A DNA stretch of 64,000 bases from Perognathus longimembris pacificus. Lineage: Eukaryota; Chordata; Mammalia; Rodentia; Heteromyidae. Below the pieces are notes generated by a model. That model was not told the origin of the DNA and did not search any database. It saw nothing but the letters and a program-made list of their open reading frames with translations. Made by a program: the position numbers and the translations under genes. Shown piece by piece: positions 53,218-63,937 of this stretch; within the stretch, counting starts at the first letter, position 1; each line of letters opens with the position of its first letter. The stretch lies in NCBI RefSeq assembly GCF_023159225.1, contig NC_063167.1, positions 71,301,798-71,365,797 of the forward strand, read 5' to 3'.

Positions 53218-54416
53218 TCTTTTTATTTGTTTATTAATTGAACACAAAATTTTTTACAAGGTGTTGTGCAAAAAGGGTACAGTTACATAGTAGGGCAGTG
53301 TGTACATTTCTTGTGATATCTTACGTCCTGTTTTTCTATCCCTTCTCTAGGTCAGGTAGACATATATACAATATACAATGTATCAAGAACATATACAGTA
53401 TTCACAGACTTGGTCTCTACTGTCTCTCTGTCTCCCTTTGTTAACAGTCATATATCAGGGAGATAATGCCCCTTTGTTTTCTGTGTTCTAGGCTTGTCTC
53501 GCTCAACGTTATTTGTTCGAGTTCTGACCATTTCCCTGCGAATAACAATATTTCACCATTCCTAATCGCTATGTAGTATTCCATTGTGTATAAGTACCAT
53601 ATTTTTTTGATCCATTCATCTGTGGAGGGGCATCTGGGTTGTTTCCATATTTTGGCTATTGTGAATTGTGCCGCGATAAACATGGAAGTACAAATGTCTT
53701 TTTGATATCTTAGGTTTTGCTGTTTAGGATAAATGCCTAGGAGTGGTATGGCTGGGTCATAGGGTAGGTCTATATTGAGCTTTTTGAGAAACCTCCACAC
53801 TGTTCTCCAAAGTGGTTGTACTAATTTGCACTCCCACCAACAATGGAGAAGGGTTCCTCTTTCCCCGCACCTCCTCCAGCATTTGTTTCCTGAGTTCAGA
53901 GTATAGGCCATTCTAACTGGAGTGAGGTGGTATCTCAGGGTTGTTTTTATTTGCATTTCCTTTACTACCAGGGATGTTGAGCATTTCCTCATGTGTTTCT
54001 TTGCCGTTTTTATATCTTCTCTTGTGAAGTCTCTCTTTAGCTCTTTTGCCCATTTCCTAATAGGTTTATTGGGCTTGGAGGGGCTTAGTTTTTTGAGTTC
54101 TCTGTAGATGACAGATATCAGGCCTTTGTCTGTTGCTGTGCTGGTAAATATCCTTTCCCATATTGTTGGCTGTCTTTCTATTTTGGTGGCTATGTCCTTA
54201 GCTGTGCAGAAACTTTTTAATTTGTAGTAGTCCCATTTGTCGAGTCTTTCTCCTATTTGTTGTGCCCCTGGGACTCTATTCAAGAAGTTCCTTCCTGTGC
54301 CTATAAGTTCTAGCGTCTTTCCTACTCTGTCCTTCAGTAGTTTCAAGGATTCAGGTCTGATATTGAGGTCCTTGATCCATTTTGAGTTGATCTTGGTGCA
54401 TGGTGATAGGCTTGGG
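53218..54416 (-). mobile_element. 5'-truncated LINE-1, young insertion
   Basis: About 1.2 kb holding the ORF2 C-terminus and a roughly 220-base 3' UTR with an impure A-rich tail (T-rich on the plus strand at 53218-53235). The perfect 16-bp TSD 'tacaaaagccattctt' is at 53202-53217 and 54417-54432. The 5' truncation is typical of incomplete target-primed reverse transcription. Confidence 0.96.
53441..54416 (-). CDS. LINE-1 ORF2 protein, C-terminal part (partial)
   Basis: About 325 codons stay open to a stop at 53441-53443. It corresponds to the region after the reverse-transcriptase domain and contains the cysteine/histidine motif [18 protein letters not shown], followed by [12 protein letters not shown] and [11 protein letters not shown], all hallmarks of mammalian LINE-1 ORF2p. 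The endonuclease and reverse-transcriptase domains are absent, so it cannot mobilise itself. The frame has no true start; it simply opens at the truncation point inside the TSD. The intact frame implies a recent insertion. Confidence 0.93.
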
Positions 54417-54432
54417 TACAAAAGCCATTCTT

Positions 54433-54631
54433 AAGGCTGGGAATGTGACTTAGTGGTAGAGTGATTGTCTAACATGCATGAAGCCAGGTTTGATTCCTCA
54501 GTACCAGATAAACAGAAAAAAAGGCTGAAAGTGGCGCTGTGGCTCAAGTGGTAGCGTGCTAGCCTTGAGCACAGAAGCGGCTCAGTGACAGAGCCCAGGC
54601 CCTGAGTTCAAGCCCCAGAATAGGCAAAAAA
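54433..54631 (+). mobile_element. IDL-Geo SINE, older copy
   Basis: Direct copy with many substitutions ('gaatgtgacttagtggtaga', 'caggtttgattcctcagtac'). The 12-bp repeat 'aaaagccattct' flanks it at 54420-54431 and 54632-54643. The left copy is also the right TSD of the adjacent LINE-1. Confidence 0.9.
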
Positions 54632-54904
54632 AAAAGCCATTCTGACCACATTAAGGCACTGAAAATGAATATATATTGGTAAATACAATGAATGAGGAAT
54701 TTTTTAGATGTTGGTAATTACTCTCTGACCTCCTAAACAGTTGGAGAGAGAGAGAACACCTGCCCACAGTGGACTCTGCCCTGAATCAACCCCTTCTTGT
54801 AGCACTCTAATATGGTCCTTTGCCTGGAGACCTCCTCTGTCTAGGATGAGCCATTAAACCCAGTTCTACTGTCAGGTGATTTCATCTCAAGAAACAGAAC
54901 ACCT

Positions 54905-55032
54905 CTGTGGGGCACTCATGCCTGTCATCCTAGCTACTCAGGTGGTTGAGATATGCAGATCACAGTTTAAAGCCAGCCTGGGCAGAAAAGCCTGTGAGAC
55001 TCTTACCTCCAACTAACCACCAAAAATCCTAA
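54905..55032 (+). repeat. B1-Geo SINE, Geo half missing
   Basis: The left half from 'actcatgcctgtcatcctag' to 'aactaaccaccaaaaatcc'; the element ends where Geo should begin. Confidence 0.82.
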
Positions 55033-55773
55033 AACAGGGTTTTTGTTGTTGTTGTTTGTTCCTTGCGTTTTCTAATGTCCTGACCAAAGCAGAAAGGAAG
55101 AAAATGGAATAGATAAGGCTGATTTGAGGAGAAGACAATGTACACTCTGCAAATAGTGACAATATAAGCGTGGTAATTGGTTAGGGCCTGCTCTATCTTA
55201 GGAGGGCACTGCTGGCCGGGGGCCACCAAGCCAGCTACAGGGGGACAGGGGAGGCCTCTCTGCAGGTTTCTTGTGTGTAGAACCATCTTGGGTTGAGGTC
55301 TCAGCACCAATTAAATCAGTTCCAAGTTTTCAAAGGTTTCTAAACCAAGGCCCCCAAGACTGCAGTGATTTTGCAGTTAGTTCTTCATCTTTAGCAATTC
55401 TCCACCTTCCTGCTCTGCCTAGTCCCCTTGAGGGATTCACATAGGTTCTCCTTCCGCTTCCCTCTGTTTGTCCAAAGTCCAGGACATCCGTGTCCTCTCT
55501 CCTCCCAAGGAAGAGCTCCTTGCCAGTCTCCATTCAGGTTCAGAGAGGGGCCACTGGCCAGTTCCTCTCCTAATTCCACATTGCTAGGTCCTCAGACTAG
55601 ATGGAGACCAGTGGAATATAAAATGTCTGTGATCACAGAGCTAGATCCTTGTTGAATGGCATCAGCTTTTTAAGAAGCAGAGGAGTGAAAAATCAAAACC
55701 TGCTTGGCTTGAGGTGATCTTGTGACATTCAAAAGTCCCCCAAGCTAGGCCTGGCTGGGCTGCTGCTCTGGGT
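55033..55773. other. Unique sequence, nothing recognised
   Basis: No gene or repeat supported beyond a short (TTG)n patch near 55040. Confidence 0.4.
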
Positions 55774-55787
55774 TGGGCTCATTCTCT

Positions 55788-55994
55788 TTTTTTTTTTTTT
55801 TTTGCCAGTCCTGGGCCTTAGACTCAGGGCCTGAGCACTGTCCCTGGCTTCTTTTTGCTCAAGGCTAGCACTCTGCCACTTGAGCCACAGCGCCACTTCT
55901 GGCCGTTTTCTATATATGTGGTGCTCGGGAATCGAACCCAGGGCTTCATGTATATGAGGCAAGCACTCTTGCCACTAGGCCATATTCCCAGCCC
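55788..55994 (-). mobile_element. IDL-Geo SINE
   Basis: Reversed full-length copy near consensus. The 14-bp TSD 'tgggctcattctct' is at 55774-55787 and 55995-56008, identical on both sides. Confidence 0.95.
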
Positions 55995-56008
55995 TGGGCT
56001 CATTCTCT

Positions 56009-56934
56009 GTACCTGTTTTACATTTACCTCAGAGCTAGCTAGACCCTTTCTTTCCAGGACAAGTCCTCTATCTCCTGTCCTCCTGTGTGTAACCTTCTGA
56101 ACAGTCCGAGTCATAGCACTAAACTATGTGAGCAATGGCTAAGTCCAAGTCACGCAAAGACATATTTAATTCCTGACCTCCAGCCAGAGCACTGAAGATG
56201 TCACCAGCAAGTTTAGGGCTGCTTCATTGACCTTGGTCCTTACATCTGGCAAGAGACAAATTCAGGCAAGATGGCAACATAAGGAAAGATGATAAGAAAA
56301 TTTTATTAGGAGAGAAATATGACAGAGCCCCTGATGTAGACACGGCCAGGGAGATGGCAGTTTAGCCCATGTCTGCCATGTTGGATATCTCCCCCACTGT
56401 CTCCCCCATTCCAGGGTTTGGCCTTGGGTTAAATAATGAGAACAAGAAGGCTTTCTGATGGGTGGGCCTCCTTTCTGCTTCCTGTACAGTTGTGACTCCG
56501 TGGGTGCCCAAGGATTCCTGGGGAGCTATGACTGGTGCAGGAAGTCCAGCTGGGCGGTTTGTGGAGATAGCCTGATGCTAGCGGCAAACTTCTGGTTAGT
56601 GTTTGCTGTCGCTAATCGGCTGTCGTGCAGGTAAGATGAAAGCAGCAAAGGCACAGGATTCTAATCCAAAAACAGGATGAGTGTCTGTTCTTTTGTGTAT
56701 CTAACCTTTACTCTATCCCAGATCCTCTTATCTACCTCTTGGAACATGCCCTTTGATCTGTAAACAAAAGCACCCATGCTAACAGGTACTCTCTTACCAA
56801 TGACCACCAGAGGCCCGAGGAGTCTCAGGAGCTCTCCCAGTCTTTGTGGTCTCCCCCAGGGGCTCTTCCTCACCTCCTGACCATGCTTATATGTCTACAG
56901 AAATCTTTTTTTTTTTTAAGCCATCCTAATATGG
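56009..56934. other. Unique sequence, nothing recognised
   Basis: Over 900 bases without a recognised repeat or exon. Confidence 0.4.
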
Positions 56935-57350
56935 ACATTGGTGTGATGGCAAATCTTATCCTTCTTTCCTCATTCAATCTGGCTAACGTATAATTGGTGC
57001 ATATGTGAAATGCCATGGTGAAATAACTTTGTACAATTAATATGCAGTAAATAAATGATGAAAAATGAATGACAGGAAAGTACAACAGGCCGCATTCAGG
57101 AGCCAGCACCAGGGGAAATAGAGAGGGTCAATGGAGAGGGTGAAGAAGGATGAATGTGATCCACATAGTCATTTGTATGTATTGAAATATAACAATGAAA
57201 CCCGTTGATATCGCTTGAAGCAGAAGGAGGGGAATGAGGAGAGGCATGGAGGGGGGATGGAGTTTGAGCAAGATGTTTCGTATGTATATATAGAAATGTT
57301 CCAGTGGCACCCCCCTGACCTTGTACAGATAATAGATGCTAATATGAGAA
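56935..57350 (+). mobile_element. Old LINE-1 3'-UTR-like fragment
   Basis: 'gtgatccacatagtcatttg', 'taacaatgaaacccgttgat', a G/A-rich middle and 'ttgtacagataatagatgct' match the layout of rodent LINE-1 3' ends. It may be two joined tails (56950-57060 and 57130-57350). Confidence 0.45.
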
Positions 57351-57579
57351 TGTTTTTAAAATAAATAAATTGGATCCAAACCATTTCCATACATAAAATT
57401 AATTCTAGGTCTACTATGAAATGAAATGTGAAAGACAAAAGCTTTAAAAATATGAAATAAAATATGGAGAATATCTTTCTGGTGTTGGGAGAAGAAAGGA
57501 TGTCTTAAATAAGACAAGTGCCATCAAAATAAAGATTAAATTGGAAAATTTCTTTAAAAGGCATTCGAAGAAAAGGAAA

Positions 57580-57802
57580 GGCTGGGAGCTGATGGCTGGT
57601 GCCTATAATCCTAACTATTCAGGAGGATGAGATCCAAGGATTACAGCTTGAAGGCAGCCAGGATAGACAAATTGGAGAGACTCTTACCTGCAATTAACCA
57701 GCACAAAGCCAAAGTGGAGGTGTGGCTCAAGTAGAGTACCACTCTTGAACTAAAAGCCAAGCAAGAGTTCGAGGTCCTGAGTTCAAGCCCAAGTACCATC
57801 AG
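57580..57802 (+). repeat. B1-Geo composite SINE
   Basis: Direct full-length copy: 'tggtgcctataatcctaact', 'gtggaggtgtggctcaagta', 'agttcaagcccaagtaccat'. Confidence 0.86.
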
Positions 57803-58460
57803 GAAAGTGGAAAGACATAAAAAGGAAGAAAGAAAGGAAATGCACTACCTATTTCCTTTCTTGCATGAGTGGAAATTGAGGGATTACTTTGAAAAATAGT
57901 TTGATTCTCCTTTTAGCCTGAAAAATATGTATTTCTTAATCTTATGGCCTAATGATTTCACTTCTAGGTATGGATATGCTTGCTTTTGTGTGTTAGGAGA
58001 CACAGAAAATAACATTTGCAACAGAACATTTGTAAGAGTAAATAAATGGCAATCTACTGTCCCAAAGAAAGTGAGCTAGACTTAACATAGCAGGAAGGGG
58101 GCAGCTAACCTGGTTCAGTAAAAGAAATCTTCAGGGAGGAAGCTTTTCTTTTTGCAAATAGAAGAGAACTTGCAAAGCCATCAAAAGTATCAGAGTTAAA
58201 GGGTCCTGTCTCCCACATATGTGAGTTCCCCCAAACTGGAAGGGGTTGAGGGGCTCTGGTGGTGCAGGGAGAATTTCCTACAGAGTGGAAGTCATTACCA
58301 GATGGTCCCATGAGGGCTGGGGGGCATCACACCTACCCTGGATAGAAACACTAACTAACACTAACACCCCACAGACAGGGTGTTAGACTCGTCCTGGGAG
58401 TAGAGAAGTTTAAGCAAGTAACTCATATCCCTGACCTAATTCATCAAAGATTGCTGGAAG
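57803..58460. other. Unique sequence, nothing recognised
   Basis: No gene or repeat supported. 'ctaacactaaca' is a small local duplication near 58350. Confidence 0.4.
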
Positions 58461-58689
58461 GCTGGGCACCGGTGGCTCACACCTGTAATCCTAGCTATTC
58501 AAGAGGCTGAAATAAGAGGACTGAGGTTCAAAGCCAGCCTAGGCAGGAAAGTCCATGGGACTCTTATTTCCAAATAACCACCAGGAAATTGGAAGTGGTG
58601 CTGTAGCTCAAGTGCTAGAGCACTATCCTTGAACTGAAGAGCTCAGGGACAGAGTCCAGGCTCAGAGTTCAAGCCCCATGACTGACACC

Positions 58690-58713
<24 letters not shown>
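58461..58713 (+). repeat. B1-Geo SINE, relatively intact
   Basis: Direct full-length copy with a pure A tail of about 27: 'caccggtggctcacacctgt', 'ggcaggaaagtccatgggac', 'agagttcaagccccatgact'. The tail suggests it is among the younger copies. Confidence 0.9.
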
Positions 58714-58720
<7 letters not shown>

Positions 58721-61071
58721 CAAGGAGAGAGAGGAAAGAAATTTTAAAAAGAAACTGCAGCGATATTAACAGGAAAGGTCACAGGTGGCCTCTTGTCTCA
58801 AAACTGATTTCCTTTGACAACGATTGGCCTTCTTGTGTGCCTCTTGGGCCCAGCAGCAGCCTGGGACTATTTACATTTATTTTTTCAATAGAGTGGTCCA
58901 AGAAATGTCGCCCTTGGAATAAAGCTTGAGGAGGAGGCTGAGGGCCATGGCCTGGCTCAGCCTGGGGGTGGGGGGTGCAGGCGGGTGCACTGCTGAGCTG
59001 AGCATTTGGGGCAGAAGAGACCAGAGGTTTCTGAGTGAGAGGGGAGGGGCTTTGGGAGGAAAGTGCTGGACTTAGGCACAGTCCCACCAAATACCTGCCT
59101 TGGGCCAAGCAGCTCTGTGGCCTGCATCCTGCTGTCTGTAACCAGCTGGAATGTGGCTAGGCAGAAACCGTAGGCCTCAGGCCAGTTCCGGAGTGGCCTG
59201 GTATGCCTCCCACCCCACCCCTTTCCTGCTGCCCTGCCCCTGGACCCCTTCCTGCAGGCAAATCCAGTGGAAGGAGCCTCTTTTCATTGTCATCTGACCA
59301 GACACGCTCCTGCTTCCAGATGCCCCTGGCACTCGCAGAGCCAATCTTGTGAAAACCATCAAGCTGAGCACAAACCCGGTTAACCACTTTGGTGCACTTT
59401 GGTTTGGTTTTTCTTTCGGAGAACTAGGCTTCTCAGTCTCCAGGCCTCTCACCATTAAAGCTATGCAAGCACAAGCAAAAGTCCCACATTTCAGCTGCCT
59501 GGTAATCACGATTGTGTGACAGCACAGTCAGGCCCAGTAAACTGTAGTGAATGTTAGTGAGGCGCGGACACGGTGCTTGGAGTGCTGGTTCACAGCACAG
59601 CACATCCATCCTGGACATTCATTTTCCTACCTTGAGAAGCCAGAATGATACAGCATGGTAGAGACAAAAATGCCTCAGCTAGAGGGCAAGTCACCCTGGT
59701 GGCCGTCCTCCGCGATGCTAAGCTAGCAGGGCAGGGAGCTTCAAGACGTTAGATGCAACCAGCAGGTCGCTATTAGTGAAGATGGATCACACTCCTTAAG
59801 CCCAACCCTCTCCTTGTGCCTGCAGGCCAAAGTTCATGCTTCTTTGTTATCTAGAACTCGCTTCCTAGCTCAAGCCCTTCTCCCTGCCTATACCTTGGTG
59901 TTACTCCTCAGGCAAACTCTCTTGGACCGTGCCTATGTTGGGTGCTTTTGTCTCTCTCCCACCCTGGCGCAGGCTTCTCTTGTCTACTCTGCACACAGGG
60001 GCTCTTCCACGTGTGTCAAGTGGCCAGAACCCTGAGATTCTGAGCAGCAGCAGCAATGAAGACTGAGGAGGGCACCTACACAGAAACGGGTGTGAAGGCT
60101 CTTCTCCGAGACCTGAAGGTCCACAGCTGGTCAAAGCCAAGGAAGCATGGAGGCCCAGGATGGCTCAGGGATGACCACGGTACTGGAATTGAGGAGCAGA
60201 GCGGCACCGTCATCCAGGGCAGCTTGCAGGGCCGTGGCCATGCAGATCTGTTTTAAGTTAGGCTGCGGCCTCCACACTCCCTGGGAGGGGCCGGGACATC
60301 TGAGGACGGCATAGCCTCAGAGACGCTTCCAGCGCAGCCACAGCGAGAACCCCAGCTGCCCTGAGCTCTGTTGCCAGCATCTGAACCCCACGGGACCCAC
60401 TGTGGAGGGGTGCGAGGGGAAGGAGCGCCGAGGGGCCTGTGTGCAGCTACCGCTGTGCATCCATCCAGCTATCCCCCATGGAGCAAAGCATGCAAGGAAT
60501 ATTATACCTGAATATGTAGAGGAGTGCAGTAGTGGATACGTCCATGGTGCCTGTCATTATTAAACTGACCCAATGCTACACAGCCAGTGACGTGTGGGTG
60601 TGAGATAAGAAAACTCTGAGACCGAGTGGAAGCCATGGGCCCTAGTCTGGGCTCAATCAGCAAAGGGACACTTTTGCTAGCCAGGGGTTGTGTTGAAGAA
60701 GAAAGTTCCAGAAAGCTGTACATATGAGTTACCTAGAAACTTCCCCTGCATGCTTGTTTCTGTTCCGGGGGCACCAAGAGGCTCTTCCTTAGAGGAATGG
60801 AGAGGAAATGGAGGGGCTTTGCTGGGGGGGGGGGCTTGCTGTCCTGCTCCCTCCGGCCAGGAGGAGCCCGGTCCTCTGCTTCTTGTCTATGGTGCCCAGA
60901 GGTTTGCTGTGCCGCTTCCAGGGCACTACAAAGTGGGTCTGCATCTGTGGCTGACTTCTCTGTTGCACGGGGCTCATCAGTGCCAAAAGACCCCAGGAAC
61001 TTTGGAAGAGAACACCCAGAAACCACTTGGGCAGAGCAAACCCATGGCTACCCAGACTGTGGATACTGTTA
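58714..61071. other. Longest apparently unique stretch (2.36 kb)
   Basis: I recognise no SINE, LINE, LTR or microsatellite here, except a G10 run at 60826-60835 and a faint MIR-like phrase near 60570-60620. Frames of up to 132 codons overlap on both strands and none is recognisable. Confidence 0.45.
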
Positions 61072-61298
61072 TTGGTTGTGGGGCTTGAACTCAGCCAACA
61101 CACTGTCTCTGAGGCTCTTTTTGCTCAAGGCTAACACTCTACCACTTTGAGCCACAGCACTACTTCCAGTTTTCTGGTGGTTAATTGGAGATAAGAGTCT
61201 CACAGACTTTCCTGCCCAGGCTGGCTTTGAACTGTGATTCTCAGATCTCAGCCTCCTGAGTAGCTAGGATTATAGGCATGAGCCACTAGCACCTGGCT
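61072..61298 (-). repeat. B1-Geo composite SINE
   Basis: Reversed full-length copy: 'gggcttgaactcagccaaca', 'ggttaattggagataagagt', 'tgattctcagatctcagcct'. Confidence 0.88.
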
Positions 61299-61351
61299 AT
61301 AGGTCAGAAATTTACTTCTACTTTATATTTGTTTTTGCTGCAGATAGCTAC

Positions 61352-61482
61352 ACTGAATATTTTAGGTTTGTTGCCAGCCATGAGGTTTCTATCACAACTA
61401 TTCAACTCCACCATTGTGCCATGAAATCAGATATGGATACTGTGCATGTATGACTATGTCTCAATAAAACTTTATTGAGCCG
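61352..61482 (+). repeat. Ancient dispersed repeat (second copy)
   Basis: 'gaatattttaggtttgttgc', 'gaggtttctatcacaactat', 'tcaactccaccattgtgcca' and 'tcaataaaactttattgagc' follow a widespread old mammalian repeat. It is a better match than the copy at 4015-4146. Confidence 0.6.
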
Positions 61483-62160
61483 TGCTTGCTGACTCCTAAG
61501 ACAGAGGAACAGAAAGTTGTAGGTGTGTCTTCCTATAGCCTCTGTAGACTTGCCAGAGTGTTCTGGGCTCCTCCTGGGAACAGAACTGAGGAGAAGATGG
61601 ATGACCAAAGGGCACCAGGTCAGCATTAGAGGCTGCTGACCTCAGAGCTACTCTGCAAAGTGAGCAAAGAAAGAAGGGGCTGGCAAGGGCAATGGGGAGG
61701 GGAGGGGAAGATTACGATGTGTGCTGAGAAAGGACCCTTGTGAGAAGGAGGCAAGAAAGGAGCAGGATGGCAAGTGGGTGAGGACTTTATAGTAACTCCC
61801 TTTCTCTAGAGCTAGGGCTGGGAACAACAAAAAATAAAAGCATTGTTCTATAACAATGTCCAGCAGCTGCTGCACATACCCTCCAACAGCTACAATTGGA
61901 CCAACCCTAAATTAGTCCAGGATACTATGGATTAAAAACTTTGGTTTTTAAAAACAAACAACAACAAACCTTCACTAAAGCAGAGCTATCCCCAGCATGA
62001 TTAAGCCAAACAGAAGTTGTAGGTAGAAGAAGGAAAGGGCAGGTGCTTGGGTCTGTCACTGCTCTCTACAGATGCAGTGAGCATCTTTGTAAATAGAGTT
62101 TGCAGAGGTGTTCTGCTTCTGTCATGTGGGCTGCAGACAGTTTCCAAATAAACAACGGTT
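61483..62160. other. Unique sequence, nothing recognised
   Basis: No gene or repeat supported. Confidence 0.4.
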
Positions 62161-62620
62161 AGGCTGGGCTGGTGGCTCAAGCCTGTAATCCTACTCAGGA
62201 GGCTGAGACGGTCAAGATTCAAAGCTTGGGGCTGGGAACATGGCCTAGTGGCAAGAGTGCTTGCCTCTTATACATGAAGCCCTGGGTTCAGTTCCCCAGC
62301 ACCACATTATGTAGAAAATGGCCAGAAGTGGCGCTGTGGCTCAAGGGGCAGAGTGCTAGCCTTGAGCAAAAAAAAAAAAAAAAGCCAGGGACAGTACTCA
62401 GGCCCTGAGTTTAAGGCCCAGGACTGCCCTCCCCACCCCGCCCCCCCCAAAAAAAGATTCACAGCCAGCTGATGCAGGAAAGTCTGTGAGATTTTTATCT
62501 CTAACTAACCAGCAAAAATCCAGAAGTGGAGCTGTGGTTCAAGTGGTAGAGCATCAGCTTTGAGCAAAAAAGCTCAGGGGCAGTGCCCAGACCTTGAGCT
62601 CAAGCCCCAGAACTAGCACA
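62161..62620 (+). repeat. B1-Geo SINE split by an IDL-Geo insertion
   Basis: The left end lies at 62161-62226 ('ggtggctcaagcctgtaatc'). The remainder runs at about 62454-62620 ('gcaggaaagtctgtgagatt', 'agctcaagccccagaactag'). Confidence 0.9.
62227..62453 (+). mobile_element. IDL-Geo SINE nested in B1-Geo
   Basis: Direct copy with an internal A15 run after 'cttgagc' and a C-rich stretch before the terminal A run. The 13-bp TSD ('aagattcaaagct' / 'aagattcacagcc') is at 62214-62226 and 62454-62466 with two mismatches. Confidence 0.92.
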
Positions 62621-62660
62621 TATGCACACATGTACATGCACATGCAACACACACACACAC
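62621..62660. repeat. CA-rich tract at a SINE tail
   Basis: 'cacatatgcacacatgtaca' leads into a short pure CA run that continues from the SINE tail. Confidence 0.85.
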
Positions 62661-63937
62661 GAACACCGAAGCAGAGATGGAGCAGCAGCTGCGATGAAGT
62701 CCGCGCCGACATCAGCGTCAGCCACCCTCTGACAATGTGCCACGGAAACCCAGGGATTTGAGAGACTGGAGGGCTGGGGGCCTTTGGCAGCGGCTGCTGA
62801 GTGTTCAAGGGCGAGGGTGGAACTGATTGGCAGAGTGCAAAAGCAGGATGGGAGAAGGGTCCAGAGTGGGGCTGGCTGCTCAGAGCCCTGGGAGTGGGCT
62901 CTGATCCACTAGAAGCAGGCAGCATACCTTTCCATGAACTTCACCATCACAGTCCTGGGGATCAGCAGAAATCCTTCCCTTCCACACAAGCCCTGGGCCC
63001 CAACCTCAGAGGCCCAAGTTGGCTCGCTTTGGCTCTCAGTTCAGCTTTGGTCCAGCAGTGCAGGTGAGACTTCGGTCAGACCTGCTTAGATAGAGAAACC
63101 TCCATGCTGTCTCTGGGAAGGGGGCCTGAGCCCATTCTCTGCTGTGAGTTTGCCTCCCAGGTGATGTCACAAGAAGGCCGGATGGATTCCTATCTACAGT
63201 GGCCCTAGTGTGTGCCTAGTGTCTGAGGGGAGGACCTGTGGTCCCTCACCACCATCGATGGACACCGTCACTTCCTGTCTCTCAGATGACCCTCTGAGAA
63301 TGATTTTTAGTGTCTATCTCCATTAGACTGAACCCAAAAACAGCAATTCCAAAGCATGCTCAGATATTCTTACAGCGAGCCACCATGAGCACCCAGCGCA
63401 AAACTGTATCACTTTTTCCAAAGGAAGCTGCAAAGATGACAGAAGAAGCAGATTTTGACTCGTAGAACGGAAGGTTGGGAGGAGAGATGTGATCTTTGGG
63501 AAAGGTCTTTCCTGAAGGTCCTTGCCACTGAACTATGGCCTGTGATGCCAACGGGGCAGATGCTGAGCCTTGCTGTGCAGCAGAGCTCAGACACCAGCCC
63601 TTAGGGACCCTGGGGGTGGCGCTGGGCTCCCGGGGCCTGCTCAGCCATGGCCTGTCATGTGTAGGCTGTGTGGCTGGAAGCACTCTCACTCTTTGAACCA
63701 AGGCCTTACCACCCAGTGTTCTTTGACTGGATGCCACTGAGGTCTGAGAGCCCAGGCAAGGGCACTTCCTTCTTCAGAGTACAGCATCTGGGATTCTGAA
63801 TGCAGCTCCCCAGGTGAGAGGATGGCAAGATCTGCCTGCTCTCACTGAGCCTTCAGGTAGACAAGGCCCTGTAGGATCAATGGGGCTCTGCATGGAAGCC
63901 CCTTTCCTCAAAGGCAGCTCATCTATCTTTGTGTGTA
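62661..63937. other. Unique sequence, nothing recognised
   Basis: About 1.3 kb without a recognised repeat or exon. Confidence 0.4.

Noticed and set aside
53922..54434. Plus-strand open frames of 61 and 65 codons
   Set aside because: They are antisense shadows of the LINE-1 ORF2 fragment.
1933..62408. Similar peptides (for example LGIWPSGKSACLIYMRPWV and FFLLKASTLPLEPQ) recurring in many small open frames, as if a gene family
   Set aside because: They are translations of the IDL-Geo SINE in its two orientations; copies carry TSDs and A tails and lack any gene structure.
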